Under the pieces are notes generated by a model. It saw only the letters and a list, made by a program, of their open reading frames with translations, was not told the DNA's origin and made no database searches. Made by a program: the position numbers and the translations under genes. A stretch of DNA of 64,000 nt, from the NCBI GenBank assembly GCA_000154345.1, contig DS480347.1:310001-374000 (forward strand). Reading direction: 5' to 3'. This stretch comes from [Clostridium] leptum DSM 753. Lineage in GTDB: Bacteria > Bacillota > Clostridia > Oscillospirales > Acutalibacteraceae. Below are positions 52,597 through 61,215 of this stretch, one piece after another; the stretch's first letter is position 1, and each line of letters begins with the position of its first letter.

Positions 52597-53683
52597 AACC
52601 AATAAAATCACCGCGGGCCAGCTGTTTTGTATGCTGTTTATCAGCAGAATGGTGGTAAACGTTACCTACAGCCCTTATATGGCGGCCTCCGGTGAAATGC
52701 TGGACCAGGTGGTTTCAGCGTGCCTGTCAATCGTATTTATGACGCTGATCGCCATCCCCATTTACGTTCTCCACAAACGCCGGCCAAACGATACCTTAGT
52801 GGATCAGGCCTGCGCTTTAACCGGGCGTTTTTTGGGAGCGCTGATCACTGTGTTTTACGGCTTGTACTTTTTGTTTATCTGCGGTTATAATCTAAGCTTT
52901 TACAGCGCCTTTGTTTCCAGCGTGATGGCGCCTAAATTTTCCTTGCTTCTCTTAGCGTCAGCAGTATTGCTGACCGCATGCTACGGAGCGTTCCGGGGAG
53001 TAGAAGCCTTGGCCAGAGCGTCAGGAATCATCATTGTGATTGTCGTGGCCTGCCTGGTATTTTTCATTACGGCGCTTCTGTTTAAGCTGGATCCTTTGAA
53101 TTACACTCCCTTGCTTTATGACGGCACGAACAAAATGTGGATCGGTGTAGAGCAAATGATCGGAAGGTCGTCCTGTATTGTTTTTCTCGGGATGCTGCTG
53201 CCTTTCACCAGGGGAAAGGTGAAAAAAGGCTTTTTTACCTGGCTGTTCTCCACCAACCTTACAATGATTATCCTGATTTTGGTGATTGTGGGAGCCTTGG
53301 GCGACTTTATCAGGACTCAGATTTATCCGATTTATGCGGCTGCCAGCGTGGCGGAGCTGGGAATTTTTAAAAGGGTGGACGCCCTGTTTTTTGCTGTCTG
53401 GACGACATGTCTGTTTATTAAGGTTTCCTTAGGGCTGTATTTATTCTCGCTTTGTGTTAAAAAGTTTTTTGGCCAAAAAGCGGCTAAGTTTTCAATTTTT
53501 ATAGGAGCGGCGGCGGTTTTCGCGTACAGCCTCTGGACTGTGTATCATGAAAACGTCACCTTTTTTATTTATCAGATGAGCGGTATTTTCTGGATTACGG
53601 TTACCGCAGCATTAGCGGTGCCCTTGATCCTTTTGGCCATAGACCTGATTAAGCACGGAAGGAGGAGTTCACGTGAGAGCTAA
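52589..53683 (+). CDS. gerAB: Spore germination protein GerAB family (B subunit, permease-like)
   Basis: 364 residues with ten predicted membrane helices, resembling amino acid/APC transporters. The B subunit binds the germinant, and recent work describes receptor assemblies that act as germinant-gated ion channels. Both ends overlap neighbours (8 bp with gerAA, 11 bp with gerAC), so the three subunits are translationally coupled. GGGGA lies before the ATG. The ligand cannot be predicted. Confidence 0.92.
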   Translation: MTKTNKITAGQLFCMLFISRMVVNVTYSPYMAASGEMLDQVVSACLSIVFMTLIAIPIYVLHKRRPNDTLVDQACALTGRFLGALITVFYGLYFLFICGYNLSFYSAFVSSVMAPKFSLLLLASAVLLTACYGAFRGVEALARASGIIIVIVVACLVFFITALLFKLDPLNYTPLLYDGTNKMWIGVEQMIGRSSCIVFLGMLLPFTRGKVKKGFFTWLFSTNLTMIILILVIVGALGDFIRTQIYPIYAAASVAELGIFKRVDALFFAVWTTCLFIKVSLGLYLFSLCVKKFFGQKAAKFSIFIGAAAVFAYSLWTVYHENVTFFIYQMSGIFWITVTAALAVPLILLAIDLIKHGRRSSRES

Positions 53684-54809
53684 AGCCTGTTTTTTGCTTT
53701 TTTGTTTTATGCTCTTACTTTTTACGCCAGGATGCAGCCAGGTCAATCAATTAAATGAGCGGCTGATTGTCAACGGCATCGGTGTGGATATCGAGGATGG
53801 CGCCTATGTGGTAACGATGCATGTGTTTGACGCTCAAAGGGCCAGCGCGGGCGGTGAGGAAAGCCAGGATATTGTAGTGGTGACGGGACGGGGAAGATCG
53901 GTGATAGACGCCTTTAATGCCATCACCCTCCAAAGCGGAAAGGAGCCCTTGCTTTCACAAAACCTGGTTCTGATTGTCGGAGAGGACACTGCGAAAAGCG
54001 GTATGAATAACGTAATTGACTTTTTTATCCGCTACTACGAAACCCGGCCTACGGTGGAGCTTTTTGTAGCCAAGGAGCGGACTGCCCGAGAGGTTATGAA
54101 TTGCAATAGCGACGGCCGGCTGATCTCGGCGAAGGATATCGAAAACCTGGCGGATTCCGGGGAAATCAACGCCGAGCAGGTCCATTCTGATGTCCTGACT
54201 CTGGTAAACCGGCTCCAGGATGAGAGCTCCGACGGCTTTATGATTGCTTTGACCATGTCCGGAAATGAGGAAGAAGGGATCGTTTATGTGGATGGCACAG
54301 GCGTTTTAAAGGGAGATAGGCTGGTTGGCTATTTGACCTTGGAGGAGACGCAAGGCTATCTTTTGATGACCGGAGAAGCAAGAAGCGGAACCCTGGTGGT
54401 TCCAGTAGAAGGCGTAGGGAACGTATCCTTTTCCTTGATCGGCGGAGACAGCTCTATTGACGCCAAAGTGGAAAACGATCTGCCGGTATTCGATGTTTCC
54501 ATTCGAGCAGATCTGGATCTTTATGAAATAGATGGAAATATCCATCAAAAGTACGGCTTGGATATGGTGGAAAAAATGGAGGAAGCGGCAAATCAGGCGA
54601 TTTATGACCGATGCGTACAAACAACGGAAAAGCTGCTTCGGGAATATCAATCCGATATTTTCCGGTTTGGAAGAAGAATGCTGCAATCACAGCCCGAATA
54701 TTTTAAATCAAGGGTTCAGGAATGGACCAGCGTTTATGCCCAGTCGACCGTCAATATTACGGTGGAAAGCGACGTGAGGCAAGAGGGACAGGAAATCAAT
54801 CCTCTGTAA
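53673..54809 (+). CDS. gerAC: Spore germination lipoprotein GerAC family (C subunit)
   Basis: 378 residues: signal peptide with lipobox TPGC (C21), followed by the three-domain GerAC fold (LIVNGIGVDIEDGAYVVTMHVFD early, PLLSQNLVLIVGED in the middle, and the C-terminal LREYQSDIFRFG helix). Anchored by lipid on the outer face of the inner spore membrane. The start is GTG 53673 with GGAGG upstream. It is last in the operon and followed by a terminator. Confidence 0.93.
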   Translation: MRAKACFLLFCFMLLLFTPGCSQVNQLNERLIVNGIGVDIEDGAYVVTMHVFDAQRASAGGEESQDIVVVTGRGRSVIDAFNAITLQSGKEPLLSQNLVLIVGEDTAKSGMNNVIDFFIRYYETRPTVELFVAKERTAREVMNCNSDGRLISAKDIENLADSGEINAEQVHSDVLTLVNRLQDESSDGFMIALTMSGNEEEGIVYVDGTGVLKGDRLVGYLTLEETQGYLLMTGEARSGTLVVPVEGVGNVSFSLIGGDSSIDAKVENDLPVFDVSIRADLDLYEIDGNIHQKYGLDMVEKMEEAANQAIYDRCVQTTEKLLREYQSDIFRFGRRMLQSQPEYFKSRVQEWTSVYAQSTVNITVESDVRQEGQEINPL

Positions 54810-54815
54810 AAGTCA

Positions 54816-54844
54816 AAAAGGGCCTCTTTATAAGAGGCCCTTTT
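54816..54844. terminator. Bidirectional terminator between gerAC and a minus-strand gene
   Basis: A perfect 13-bp stem AAAAGGGCCTCTT with its complement and a 3-nt loop TAT, starting 6 bp after the gerAC stop. A and T runs flank both sides. Confidence 0.92.
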
Positions 54845-54896
54845 ATAGTGAAAATAAATGTCAGAAAATAGTATTCGGTGGAAAAAACTTAAAAAA

Positions 54897-55151
54897 CTAT
54901 AAAACAGCAAGAAGGAAACCGCCGGCAATTGCGGCGAGTAAGGCGACGCTTCCTAATACCGCTAAAGGTGCAGCAATAAAAGACACCAGCCAGGCGGTAA
55001 AAGGGTGACGCTCTAAATATGCGGAAAATTTCTGTAAACGCTCGCTGCGATCGTGAAATTTTTTACGCGCCGGGATGGACGTCCAATGCCGGACAGGCAA
55101 ACTATTTGGAAGATTCACACTATGGTCAATCATATGAAAGCTTTTGGTCAT
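54897..55151 (-). CDS. Small predicted membrane protein, unknown function
   Basis: 84 residues: a basic N-terminal half (PARKKFHDRSERLQKF) and a hydrophobic C-terminal half with one or two helices (about 52-84) ending at the C-terminus, like a tail-anchored protein. GAAAGGAAA lies about 6 nt before the ATG on the minus strand and a bidirectional terminator is downstream, which supports a real gene. I recognise no family. It is divergent from kdpD and shares with it an intergenic region holding possible KdpE boxes. Confidence 0.5.
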   Translation of the reverse strand: MTKSFHMIDHSVNLPNSLPVRHWTSIPARKKFHDRSERLQKFSAYLERHPFTAWLVSFIAAPLAVLGSVALLAAIAGGFLLAVL

Positions 55152-55247
55152 ACTAATTTTCCTTTCTCAAGGAGATATTTTCTATTTATAGAATAGCAGT
55201 CCAGTCAATAAAATGGTGTTAGAGAATCGCTTGCCGTATTAGAAGGG

Positions 55248-55302
55248 CATTAAGATTGCTGTGCTGCGAGAGATCGCGGATAATCTTAATGAAATCTTAA
55301 TG
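55248..55302. promoter_or_regulatory. Candidate KdpE operator: repeated ATCTTAATG boxes
   Basis: Two exact direct repeats ATCTTAATG (55283-55291 and 55294-55302) start 11 bp apart, one helical turn, as OmpR-family regulators require. A third copy is inverted (CATTAAGAT, 55248-55256). They lie just upstream of the proposed kdpD promoter. Confidence 0.55.
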
Positions 55303-55319
55303 CAAACGCTTCGTTTTTT

Positions 55320-55349
55320 ATGTCATGAAAAGGAAATGTATGTTATGAT
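55320..55349 (+). promoter_or_regulatory. Putative kdpD promoter
   Basis: -35 ATGTCA (55320-55325), 18-bp spacer, -10 TATGAT (55344-55349). Both boxes are imperfect, consistent with activator dependence on the repeats 18-37 bp upstream. Confidence 0.45.
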
Positions 55350-55404
55350 ATTAATGTTATAAAGATAAAGCTGGGGGAATGTTCCCGAAATCAGGTGAGA
55401 ATGA

Positions 55405-58101
55405 ATGGAAACCCAAAGGCCCAGTCCAGAAGAGCTGTTGTACCATATTCATCAGCAGCAGGATCAAAGCACTCATGGAAAGCTGAAAATATTTTTTGGA
55501 TACGCTGCGGGAGTGGGCAAGACCTACACCATGCTGGAGGCTGCGCACCAGGCTCAAAAAGAGGGCCGGGATGTGGTGGTAGGCTATGTGGAACGGCATG
55601 TCCGCCCGGAAACTCTGGCGTTGTTAGACGGCCTGGAGCAGATGCCATGCAAGGAAGTGCCTTATAAGGGCGTAATGCTGAAGGAGTTTGACCTGGATGA
55701 AGCGCTGGCCCGGAAGCCGCAGCTTATTTTGGTGGATGAGCTGGCTCACAGTAATGCGCCCGGCTGCCGCCACGCGAAGCGGTACCAGGATGTGGAGGAG
55801 CTTCTGCGGGCCGGAATCGACGTATATACCACAGTTAACGTCCAGCATCTGGAATCCCTCAATGATCTGGTGGCGTCGATTACCGGGGTATCGGTCAGCG
55901 AACGGATTCCCGACCGCATTTTTGATTCCGCAGACCAGGTGGAGCTGGTGGATATCGAACCGGCGGATCTGATTATCCGGTTGCAGGCTGGAAAAGTATA
56001 CCGGGAGGGCCAAGCCCAAAGGGCGCTGAATCACTTCTTCTCGGAAGAAAATTTGACGGCGCTGCGGGAAATTGCTCTGCGCCGTACCGCGGACCGCTTA
56101 AACCGAACCGCTCAAAAGAGAGGGAGCGAGACGGCCGCCAGGGCGGGAGAGCATATTTTAATCTGCCTGTCCAGCGCACCCTCCAACGCTAAGGTAATCC
56201 GTACCGCCGCCCGTATGGCGGAGGCGTTTCACAGCGGATTTACCGCTTTGTTTGTGGAAACTCCGGAAACCAAGGAGCTGAAGGGCGACAACCTGAAGCG
56301 CCTTAGGGACCACTTGAGGCTTGCAGAGCAGATGGGCGCCCAGATCGCAACGGTGTATGGCGACGATCCTGCGGTTCAGATCGCCGAGTACGCTAGAGTC
56401 AGCGGTGTGACGAAAATTGTACTAGGGCGGACCAACCACCGAAGCCTGCTGTTTTTTAAGGGCAAAAGCCTTGCGGACCGGCTGACGGATTTAGCGGGAA
56501 ATCTGGAGATCTATGTCATTCCGGATACGCAGCCGCTGTATAAAAAGCGGATTGCCTTCCATAAGAACGATGAGCCGTGGTTCCGTTGGCAGGATTTGGT
56601 CAAAACCCTGGTGATCACTCTGCTGTCAACTCTGGTAGGCTTCGCGTTTTTTGCCGCCGGCCTGCGGGATGCGAATATCATTATTATCTATATCTTGGGC
56701 GTATTGGTAACGGCGATCTGGACCCATGGACATGTTTATGGGGCAATCGGTTCTCTGCTGAGCGTGGTCGCCTTTAATTTTTTCTTTACCGTGCCGCGGT
56801 TTACGCTGGAAGCTACTGCCCCGGACTATCCGGTTACCTTCCTGATCATGCTGATTGCCAGCGTTATTTCCAGCACTCTGGCCACCCGGGTCAAAAAGCA
56901 GGCGAGGCAGTCGGCTCAAAAGGCTTACTATACGGAACTGCTGATGAGTTCCAGCCAAAAGCTGCAGCAAGGCAAAAATGAGCAGGAGATTATTCAGCTT
57001 GCCGCCGAGCAGGTTAGTATTCTGTTGGAAAGGCCGGTTTTATACGCCTTGGCGAAAGGAAAAGGGGAGCTTCAGTTTCAGGTCACTCCTGCGGAGCGCC
57101 GGGAAGAGCTTCTCAAGTCTATGACCATAGAGGAGCGGGGCGTAGCGGACTGGGTTGTGAAAAACAACAAGCGCGCGGGCGCTACCACGAATACCCTGTC
57201 TCATGCGCAGAACCTCTATTTAGCGGTGCGGGGCCTCCAAGGCGTGATGGGCGTGGTGGGAATTCCCTCCAAGTATTATCCGGTTCCCGAGGTTTTCGAG
57301 AAAAATCTGATGGTTTCCATCTTAAATGAGTGCGGGCTGATTCTGGAAAGAAGACGCTTTCGGGAGGAAAAGCAGGCTATTGAATTGGAAACCCAGCAGG
57401 AACGGCTGCGCTCGAATCTGCTGAGAGCGATTTCCCACGACCTGCGGACCCCCTTAACCAGTATCAGCGGCAACGCCGGTGTGCTGATGGAAAAGAGCAT
57501 CGTGCTGGATGAAGAAAAAAAACAGGAGCTGTATCGTTCCATTTATGATGATTCTATGTGGTTGGTCAACCTGACGGAAAACCTGCTCTCAATTACCCGG
57601 ATCGAAAACGGAACGATGCACCTGCAAATGGGCGCTGAACTGATGGACGATGTTTTTCAAGAAGCCCTGGCTCATGTGGACCGGCAGGCCAAGGATCATC
57701 ACATTTCGGTGGAACTTCCCGACGATCTGCTGCTGGCCAAGATGGATGTCCGCCTGATTGTCCAGGTAATTATTAATATTGTTAATAATGCGATTAAGTA
57801 CACGCCCGCTGGCTCCCATATCATTCTTCGGGCGGAAAAACAGGGCGCTAAGGTAGCGGTAAGCATTTCTGACGACGGCCCTGGAATTTCTGACGAGGCA
57901 AAGATTCATCTGTTCGATATGTTCTATACCGCCAGCCAAGGAAAGCCGGACAACCGCAGAGGGCTAGGGCTGGGTTTGAATCTATGCCGCTCTATTGTGA
58001 CTGCCCACGGAGGGGAAATCACGGTGACGGATAATATCCCCCATGGTTCGATATTTACCTTTACATTACCGTTGGAAGAGGTGGAACTGAACAATGTATA
58101 A
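55405..58101 (+). CDS. kdpD: Potassium-responsive sensor histidine kinase KdpD
   Basis: An 898-residue full-length KdpD. In order: KdpD sensor domain with Walker A GYAAGVGKT (32-40) and VDELAHSN, universal-stress-protein domain (about 250-370), four membrane helices (about 395-490), GAF domain (about 520-650), DHp helix with SHDLRTPL (H679) and the HATPase domain with NIVNNAIKYTP and GLGLGLNLCRSIV. It responds to low potassium or osmotic stress and phosphorylates KdpE. AGGTGAGA precedes ATG 55405. It overlaps kdpE by 8 bp and lies upstream of the pump genes, unlike the kdpFABC-kdpDE order of E. coli. Confidence 0.97.
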   Translation: METQRPSPEELLYHIHQQQDQSTHGKLKIFFGYAAGVGKTYTMLEAAHQAQKEGRDVVVGYVERHVRPETLALLDGLEQMPCKEVPYKGVMLKEFDLDEALARKPQLILVDELAHSNAPGCRHAKRYQDVEELLRAGIDVYTTVNVQHLESLNDLVASITGVSVSERIPDRIFDSADQVELVDIEPADLIIRLQAGKVYREGQAQRALNHFFSEENLTALREIALRRTADRLNRTAQKRGSETAARAGEHILICLSSAPSNAKVIRTAARMAEAFHSGFTALFVETPETKELKGDNLKRLRDHLRLAEQMGAQIATVYGDDPAVQIAEYARVSGVTKIVLGRTNHRSLLFFKGKSLADRLTDLAGNLEIYVIPDTQPLYKKRIAFHKNDEPWFRWQDLVKTLVITLLSTLVGFAFFAAGLRDANIIIIYILGVLVTAIWTHGHVYGAIGSLLSVVAFNFFFTVPRFTLEATAPDYPVTFLIMLIASVISSTLATRVKKQARQSAQKAYYTELLMSSSQKLQQGKNEQEIIQLAAEQVSILLERPVLYALAKGKGELQFQVTPAERREELLKSMTIEERGVADWVVKNNKRAGATTNTLSHAQNLYLAVRGLQGVMGVVGIPSKYYPVPEVFEKNLMVSILNECGLILERRRFREEKQAIELETQQERLRSNLLRAISHDLRTPLTSISGNAGVLMEKSIVLDEEKKQELYRSIYDDSMWLVNLTENLLSITRIENGTMHLQMGAELMDDVFQEALAHVDRQAKDHHISVELPDDLLLAKMDVRLIVQVIINIVNNAIKYTPAGSHIILRAEKQGAKVAVSISDDGPGISDEAKIHLFDMFYTASQGKPDNRRGLGLGLNLCRSIVTAHGGEITVTDNIPHGSIFTFTLPLEEVELNNV

Positions 58102-58792
58102 ATCAAAGGTTTTGGTGGTGGAGGATGACGCCGCCATTAGTAATTTAATCCGTACGACTTTGGAAACCCAGGAGTATCAATATCATACCGCGCAAAACGG
58201 CTCCGGCGCTTTGATGGAGGTCGTTTCCTACCATCCGGATGTGGTGATTTTAGATTTAGGACTGCCGGATATGGATGGTGTGGATATCATTAAAAAAATC
58301 CGCAGCTTCAGCACTATGCCGATCATCGTCGTCAGCGCCCGAACCGAGGACCAGGATAAGGTGGACGCGCTGGATGCCGGAGCGGACGATTACCTGACCA
58401 AGCCCTTCAGCATCGATGAGTTTCTTGCCCGTCTCAGGGTGGCGCTTCGCCGAAGCCATACGGAAGGGGCAAAGCCCGGGGAGGAAAGCAGCGTTTATGT
58501 GAACGGGAATTTAAAGATTGATTACGCCGCTGGATGTGTCTATGTGGATAGCGCCGAGGTGCATCTGACCCCTATTGAGTATAAGCTGCTCTGCCTGCTG
58601 GCCCAAAACACAGGAAAGGTTCTGACTCATAATTATATCTTAAAGGAGGTCTGGGGGAGTACTCTGGCCTCGGATATCCCGTCCTTGCGGGTGTTTATGG
58701 CAACGCTGCGAAAGAAGATCGAAAAAAGCACGTCGTCTCCTCAATACATTCAGACCCACATTGGTGTGGGATACCGTATGATCCGCCAATAA
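58094..58792 (+). CDS. kdpE: Response regulator KdpE
   Basis: A 232-residue OmpR-family regulator, partner of KdpD. The receiver has the acidic pocket VEDDA (9-13), phospho-acceptor D54 in VILDLGLPDMDG and TKPFS (about 103). The winged-helix domain (about 130-230) contains HLTPIEYKLLCLLA and ITS-like LRVFMATLRKKIE. It should activate kdpFABC transcription. Translation is coupled to kdpD, and a strong terminator immediately follows, separating the regulators from the pump operon. Confidence 0.96.
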   Translation: MYKSKVLVVEDDAAISNLIRTTLETQEYQYHTAQNGSGALMEVVSYHPDVVILDLGLPDMDGVDIIKKIRSFSTMPIIVVSARTEDQDKVDALDAGADDYLTKPFSIDEFLARLRVALRRSHTEGAKPGEESSVYVNGNLKIDYAAGCVYVDSAEVHLTPIEYKLLCLLAQNTGKVLTHNYILKEVWGSTLASDIPSLRVFMATLRKKIEKSTSSPQYIQTHIGVGYRMIRQ

Positions 58793-58837
58793 AAAGAGTC
58801 CCCTCTGCTGCTCAAGAGCAAGGGGGACTCTTTTTTA
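58791..58837 (+). terminator. Rho-independent terminator of kdpDE
   Basis: A 13-bp stem AAAAAGAGTCCCC with its complement, a loop of about 17 nt and a run of six T. It begins at the kdpE stop codon. Confidence 0.92.
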
Positions 58838-59208
58838 TTGACTAGGGAAATCATCGGCTCAGCCGGTGGGGCGGCCTGATAAAGAAGCTCTCGCTGCGGG
58901 CATTAAGCGAAGCAAACCGACAGCGGGCGGGCTTGCGGCCGCCAAAAAACTGCTGGTAAAGCTGCTGCCTGTTTACGGGATATAAGGCAAGCGGCGAAAA
59001 GAAAAACAAATTCCGTGAGTCTTGAGACGATGGAGGCTAATAGATCCGCATAAGGCTAGCATAAGCCATCTGCCTCGCTGGTATGCCTTATACGGATTTT
59101 ATATGTTCTTTATGCGGTTTTAATACGAAAGCAAAAACGCTAAGGGCACATTCATAGGATGACTGCTATACTTTTAGGGTGATGAACAGGAAAAGGAGGA
59201 AATTAAGA
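58838..59208 (+). promoter_or_regulatory. kdpFABC control region with phased GCATAAG repeats
   Basis: 371 bp with no gene over 40 codons. Two exact GCATAAG repeats (59048-59054 and 59059-59065) start 11 bp apart, with related inverted elements (CCTTATAC, CTTTATGC) 20-70 bp further on. An extended -10, TGC plus TATACT (59164-59172), lacks a -35, as expected for an activated promoter. AAGGAGG precedes the first small ORF. No c-di-AMP riboswitch consensus was recognised. Confidence 0.5.
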
Positions 59209-59307
59209 ATGCTAGATTTGTTGATGCTGGGTATCTTGGCTGTCAGTATCGCTTTAGTCGGCCTTTTGATCCACTGGTGTCATAAACAGGTGGATACCCA
59301 CGAATAA
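59209..59307 (+). CDS. 32-residue single-helix membrane peptide preceding kdpF
   Basis: A short frame with a strong AAAAGGAGG site about 9 nt before its ATG. It encodes one hydrophobic helix (MLDLLMLGILAVSIALVGLL) and a polar C-terminal tail with WCHKQVD. It is 17 bp upstream of kdpF and in the same transcript. Like KdpF it could be a small subunit or regulator stabilising the Kdp complex. That is inference; I cannot name the family. Confidence 0.65.
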   Translation: MLDLLMLGILAVSIALVGLLIHWCHKQVDTHE

Positions 59308-59324
59308 AGGGAGGAAGTATTTTT

Positions 59325-59402
59325 ATGATCGCACTTGGAGTTATCGTCGCGCTAATGGGTGTGTACCTGGTTTACGCGTTGGTACACCCGGAAAAATTCT
59401 AA
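59325..59402 (+). CDS. kdpF: Potassium-transporting ATPase small subunit KdpF
   Basis: A 25-residue single-helix peptide. The ending YLVYALVHPEKF matches the conserved LVYALxxPExF of KdpF. It stabilises the KdpABC complex in the membrane. GGGAGG lies about 9 nt before the ATG, and kdpA starts 21 bp after the stop. Confidence 0.93.
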   Translation: MIALGVIVALMGVYLVYALVHPEKF

Positions 59403-59423
59403 AGCTTACAGGAGGAATTCACT

Positions 59424-61199
59424 ATGGTGCAGCTCATACTGACCATTCTCATTTATTTGATAATGGTCATTCCAGTGGGCATTTATGTCTATCATATTGC
59501 GGCTGGCAAACACACCTTCGCGGATCCCGTGTTTGACCATGTGGACAATGTGATTTATAAAGTCAGCGGAATCAAAAAGGACAAAGGCATGAACTGGAAA
59601 ACCTATGCCATTGCTCTGTTGGCCACCAACGGCGTCATGATTCTGCTTGGATATATCATTCTGAGAATCCAAAGTATTCCCCTATTCAATCCGAATGGGA
59701 TTGGAAACATGGAGGAATCCCTTTCTTTTAATACGATCATCAGTTTTATGACCAACACCAACCTGCAGCACTATTCCGGAGAGTCCGGCCTTTCTTACTT
59801 ATCTCAGATGCTGGTCATCACCTTTATGATGTTTGTTTCTGCGGCGTCCGGCTATGCCGCCTGCATCGCCTTTATTCGGGGCCTTGCGGGAAAGACCAAG
59901 GATAATGTGGGCAACTTCTTTGTTGACCTGGTCCGGATTACTACCCGTGTTTTGATTCCTTTCTCTATCGTCGGCGGACTTCTGCTGGTATGGCAGGGCG
60001 TTCCCCAGAATTTCAGCGGCAACGTGGTGGTGGACACCATCGAAGGCGCAAAGCAGATTATCGCCATGGGCCCTGTGGCCGCTTTGGAAATCATTAAGCA
60101 CCTTGGAACCAACGGCGGCGGCTTCTTAGGGGCCAACTCCTCTACGCCGATTGAAAACCCGACCATTATTTCCAATCTGATTGAGCTCTATTCCATGATG
60201 ATCCTGCCTGGCGCCTGCGTCATCACCTTCGGCAAGATGGTAAGAGACCGCAAGAAGGCCCAGCAGGCGGAGAATGGAGAATTAGCGGAGGCCACTACCT
60301 TAAGAACCCGCAGAAGCTTTACTGCTTGGATGTACGGCCGTGAGGGCAGAAGCATTTTCGCGGCGATGGGAATTATTTTCCTGATTGGCTTAGGAGTCTG
60401 CTTCTGGTCGGAAAGCCAGGGCAACCCGGCCTTGCAGGAGATTGGCGTAAGCCAGTCCATGGGCAGCATGGAGGGCAAGGAGGTGCGGTTCGGCATCGCT
60501 CAGTCCGCTATGTTTACCACAACCACGACCTCCTTTACCACCGGTACTGTCAATAACATGCACGATACCCTGACCCCCTTGGGCGGCATGATCCCGCTGC
60601 TGCACATGATGCTTAATGTAGTATTCGGCGGTAAGGGCGTCGGCTTGATGAACATGATCATGTACGCCATTCTGGCGGTGTTTATCTGCGGCCTGATGAT
60701 CGGACGTACTCCGGAATACTTAGGCAAAAAGATCGAGGGCCGTGAAATGAAGCTTACCGCCTTGTGCATCATCATTCACCCGTTCCTGATCCTATCCTTC
60801 TCGGCTCTGGCCATAGCCCTGGTCAACGTACTGCCGGATAACAACGGCCTCACCAACCCGGGCTTCCACGGCTTGAGCCAGGTGCTGTATGAGTATTCCT
60901 CTTCAGCGGCAAACAACGGCTCCGGCTTTGAGGGACTGGCGGACAATACCATGTTCTGGAATATTACGGCAGGTCTCGCTATGTTCTTCGGACGCTACCT
61001 GTCTATTGTGATCCAGCTCGCTATCGCCGGATCTCTGATGAAGAAGCGCTTTGTCAGCGAGTCTGTGGGCACCCTGCATACCGATACCGCTTCCTTCGCT
61101 GTGATCCTGGTATTTGTGGTATACATTTTCGCAGCATTGACATTCTTCCCAGTGCTGGCTCTTGGCCCCATTGCGGAACATCTCACCCTCTGGGCATAA
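59424..61199 (+). CDS. kdpA: Potassium-transporting ATPase, potassium-binding subunit KdpA
   Basis: The 591-residue channel-like subunit with ten membrane helices, related to Trk/Ktr transporters. The four selectivity-filter regions are visible: FMTNTNLQHYSGES, LGTNGGGFLGANSS, FTTTTTSFTTGTVNNMHDTLTP and SSAANNGSGFEGL. It binds and conducts potassium to KdpB. AGGAGG precedes the ATG. It is followed by kdpB within 17 bp. Confidence 0.98.
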   Translation: MVQLILTILIYLIMVIPVGIYVYHIAAGKHTFADPVFDHVDNVIYKVSGIKKDKGMNWKTYAIALLATNGVMILLGYIILRIQSIPLFNPNGIGNMEESLSFNTIISFMTNTNLQHYSGESGLSYLSQMLVITFMMFVSAASGYAACIAFIRGLAGKTKDNVGNFFVDLVRITTRVLIPFSIVGGLLLVWQGVPQNFSGNVVVDTIEGAKQIIAMGPVAALEIIKHLGTNGGGFLGANSSTPIENPTIISNLIELYSMMILPGACVITFGKMVRDRKKAQQAENGELAEATTLRTRRSFTAWMYGREGRSIFAAMGIIFLIGLGVCFWSESQGNPALQEIGVSQSMGSMEGKEVRFGIAQSAMFTTTTTSFTTGTVNNMHDTLTPLGGMIPLLHMMLNVVFGGKGVGLMNMIMYAILAVFICGLMIGRTPEYLGKKIEGREMKLTALCIIIHPFLILSFSALAIALVNVLPDNNGLTNPGFHGLSQVLYEYSSSAANNGSGFEGLADNTMFWNITAGLAMFFGRYLSIVIQLAIAGSLMKKRFVSESVGTLHTDTASFAVILVFVVYIFAALTFFPVLALGPIAEHLTLWA

Positions 61200-61215
61200 G
61201 GAGGAACCTATAGAA

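Noticed and set aside
58838..59208. c-di-AMP (ydaO) riboswitch before the kdp pump operon
   Set aside because: The conserved ydaO elements were not recognisable by eye, and the interval is better explained by an activated promoter; a covariance search would settle it.
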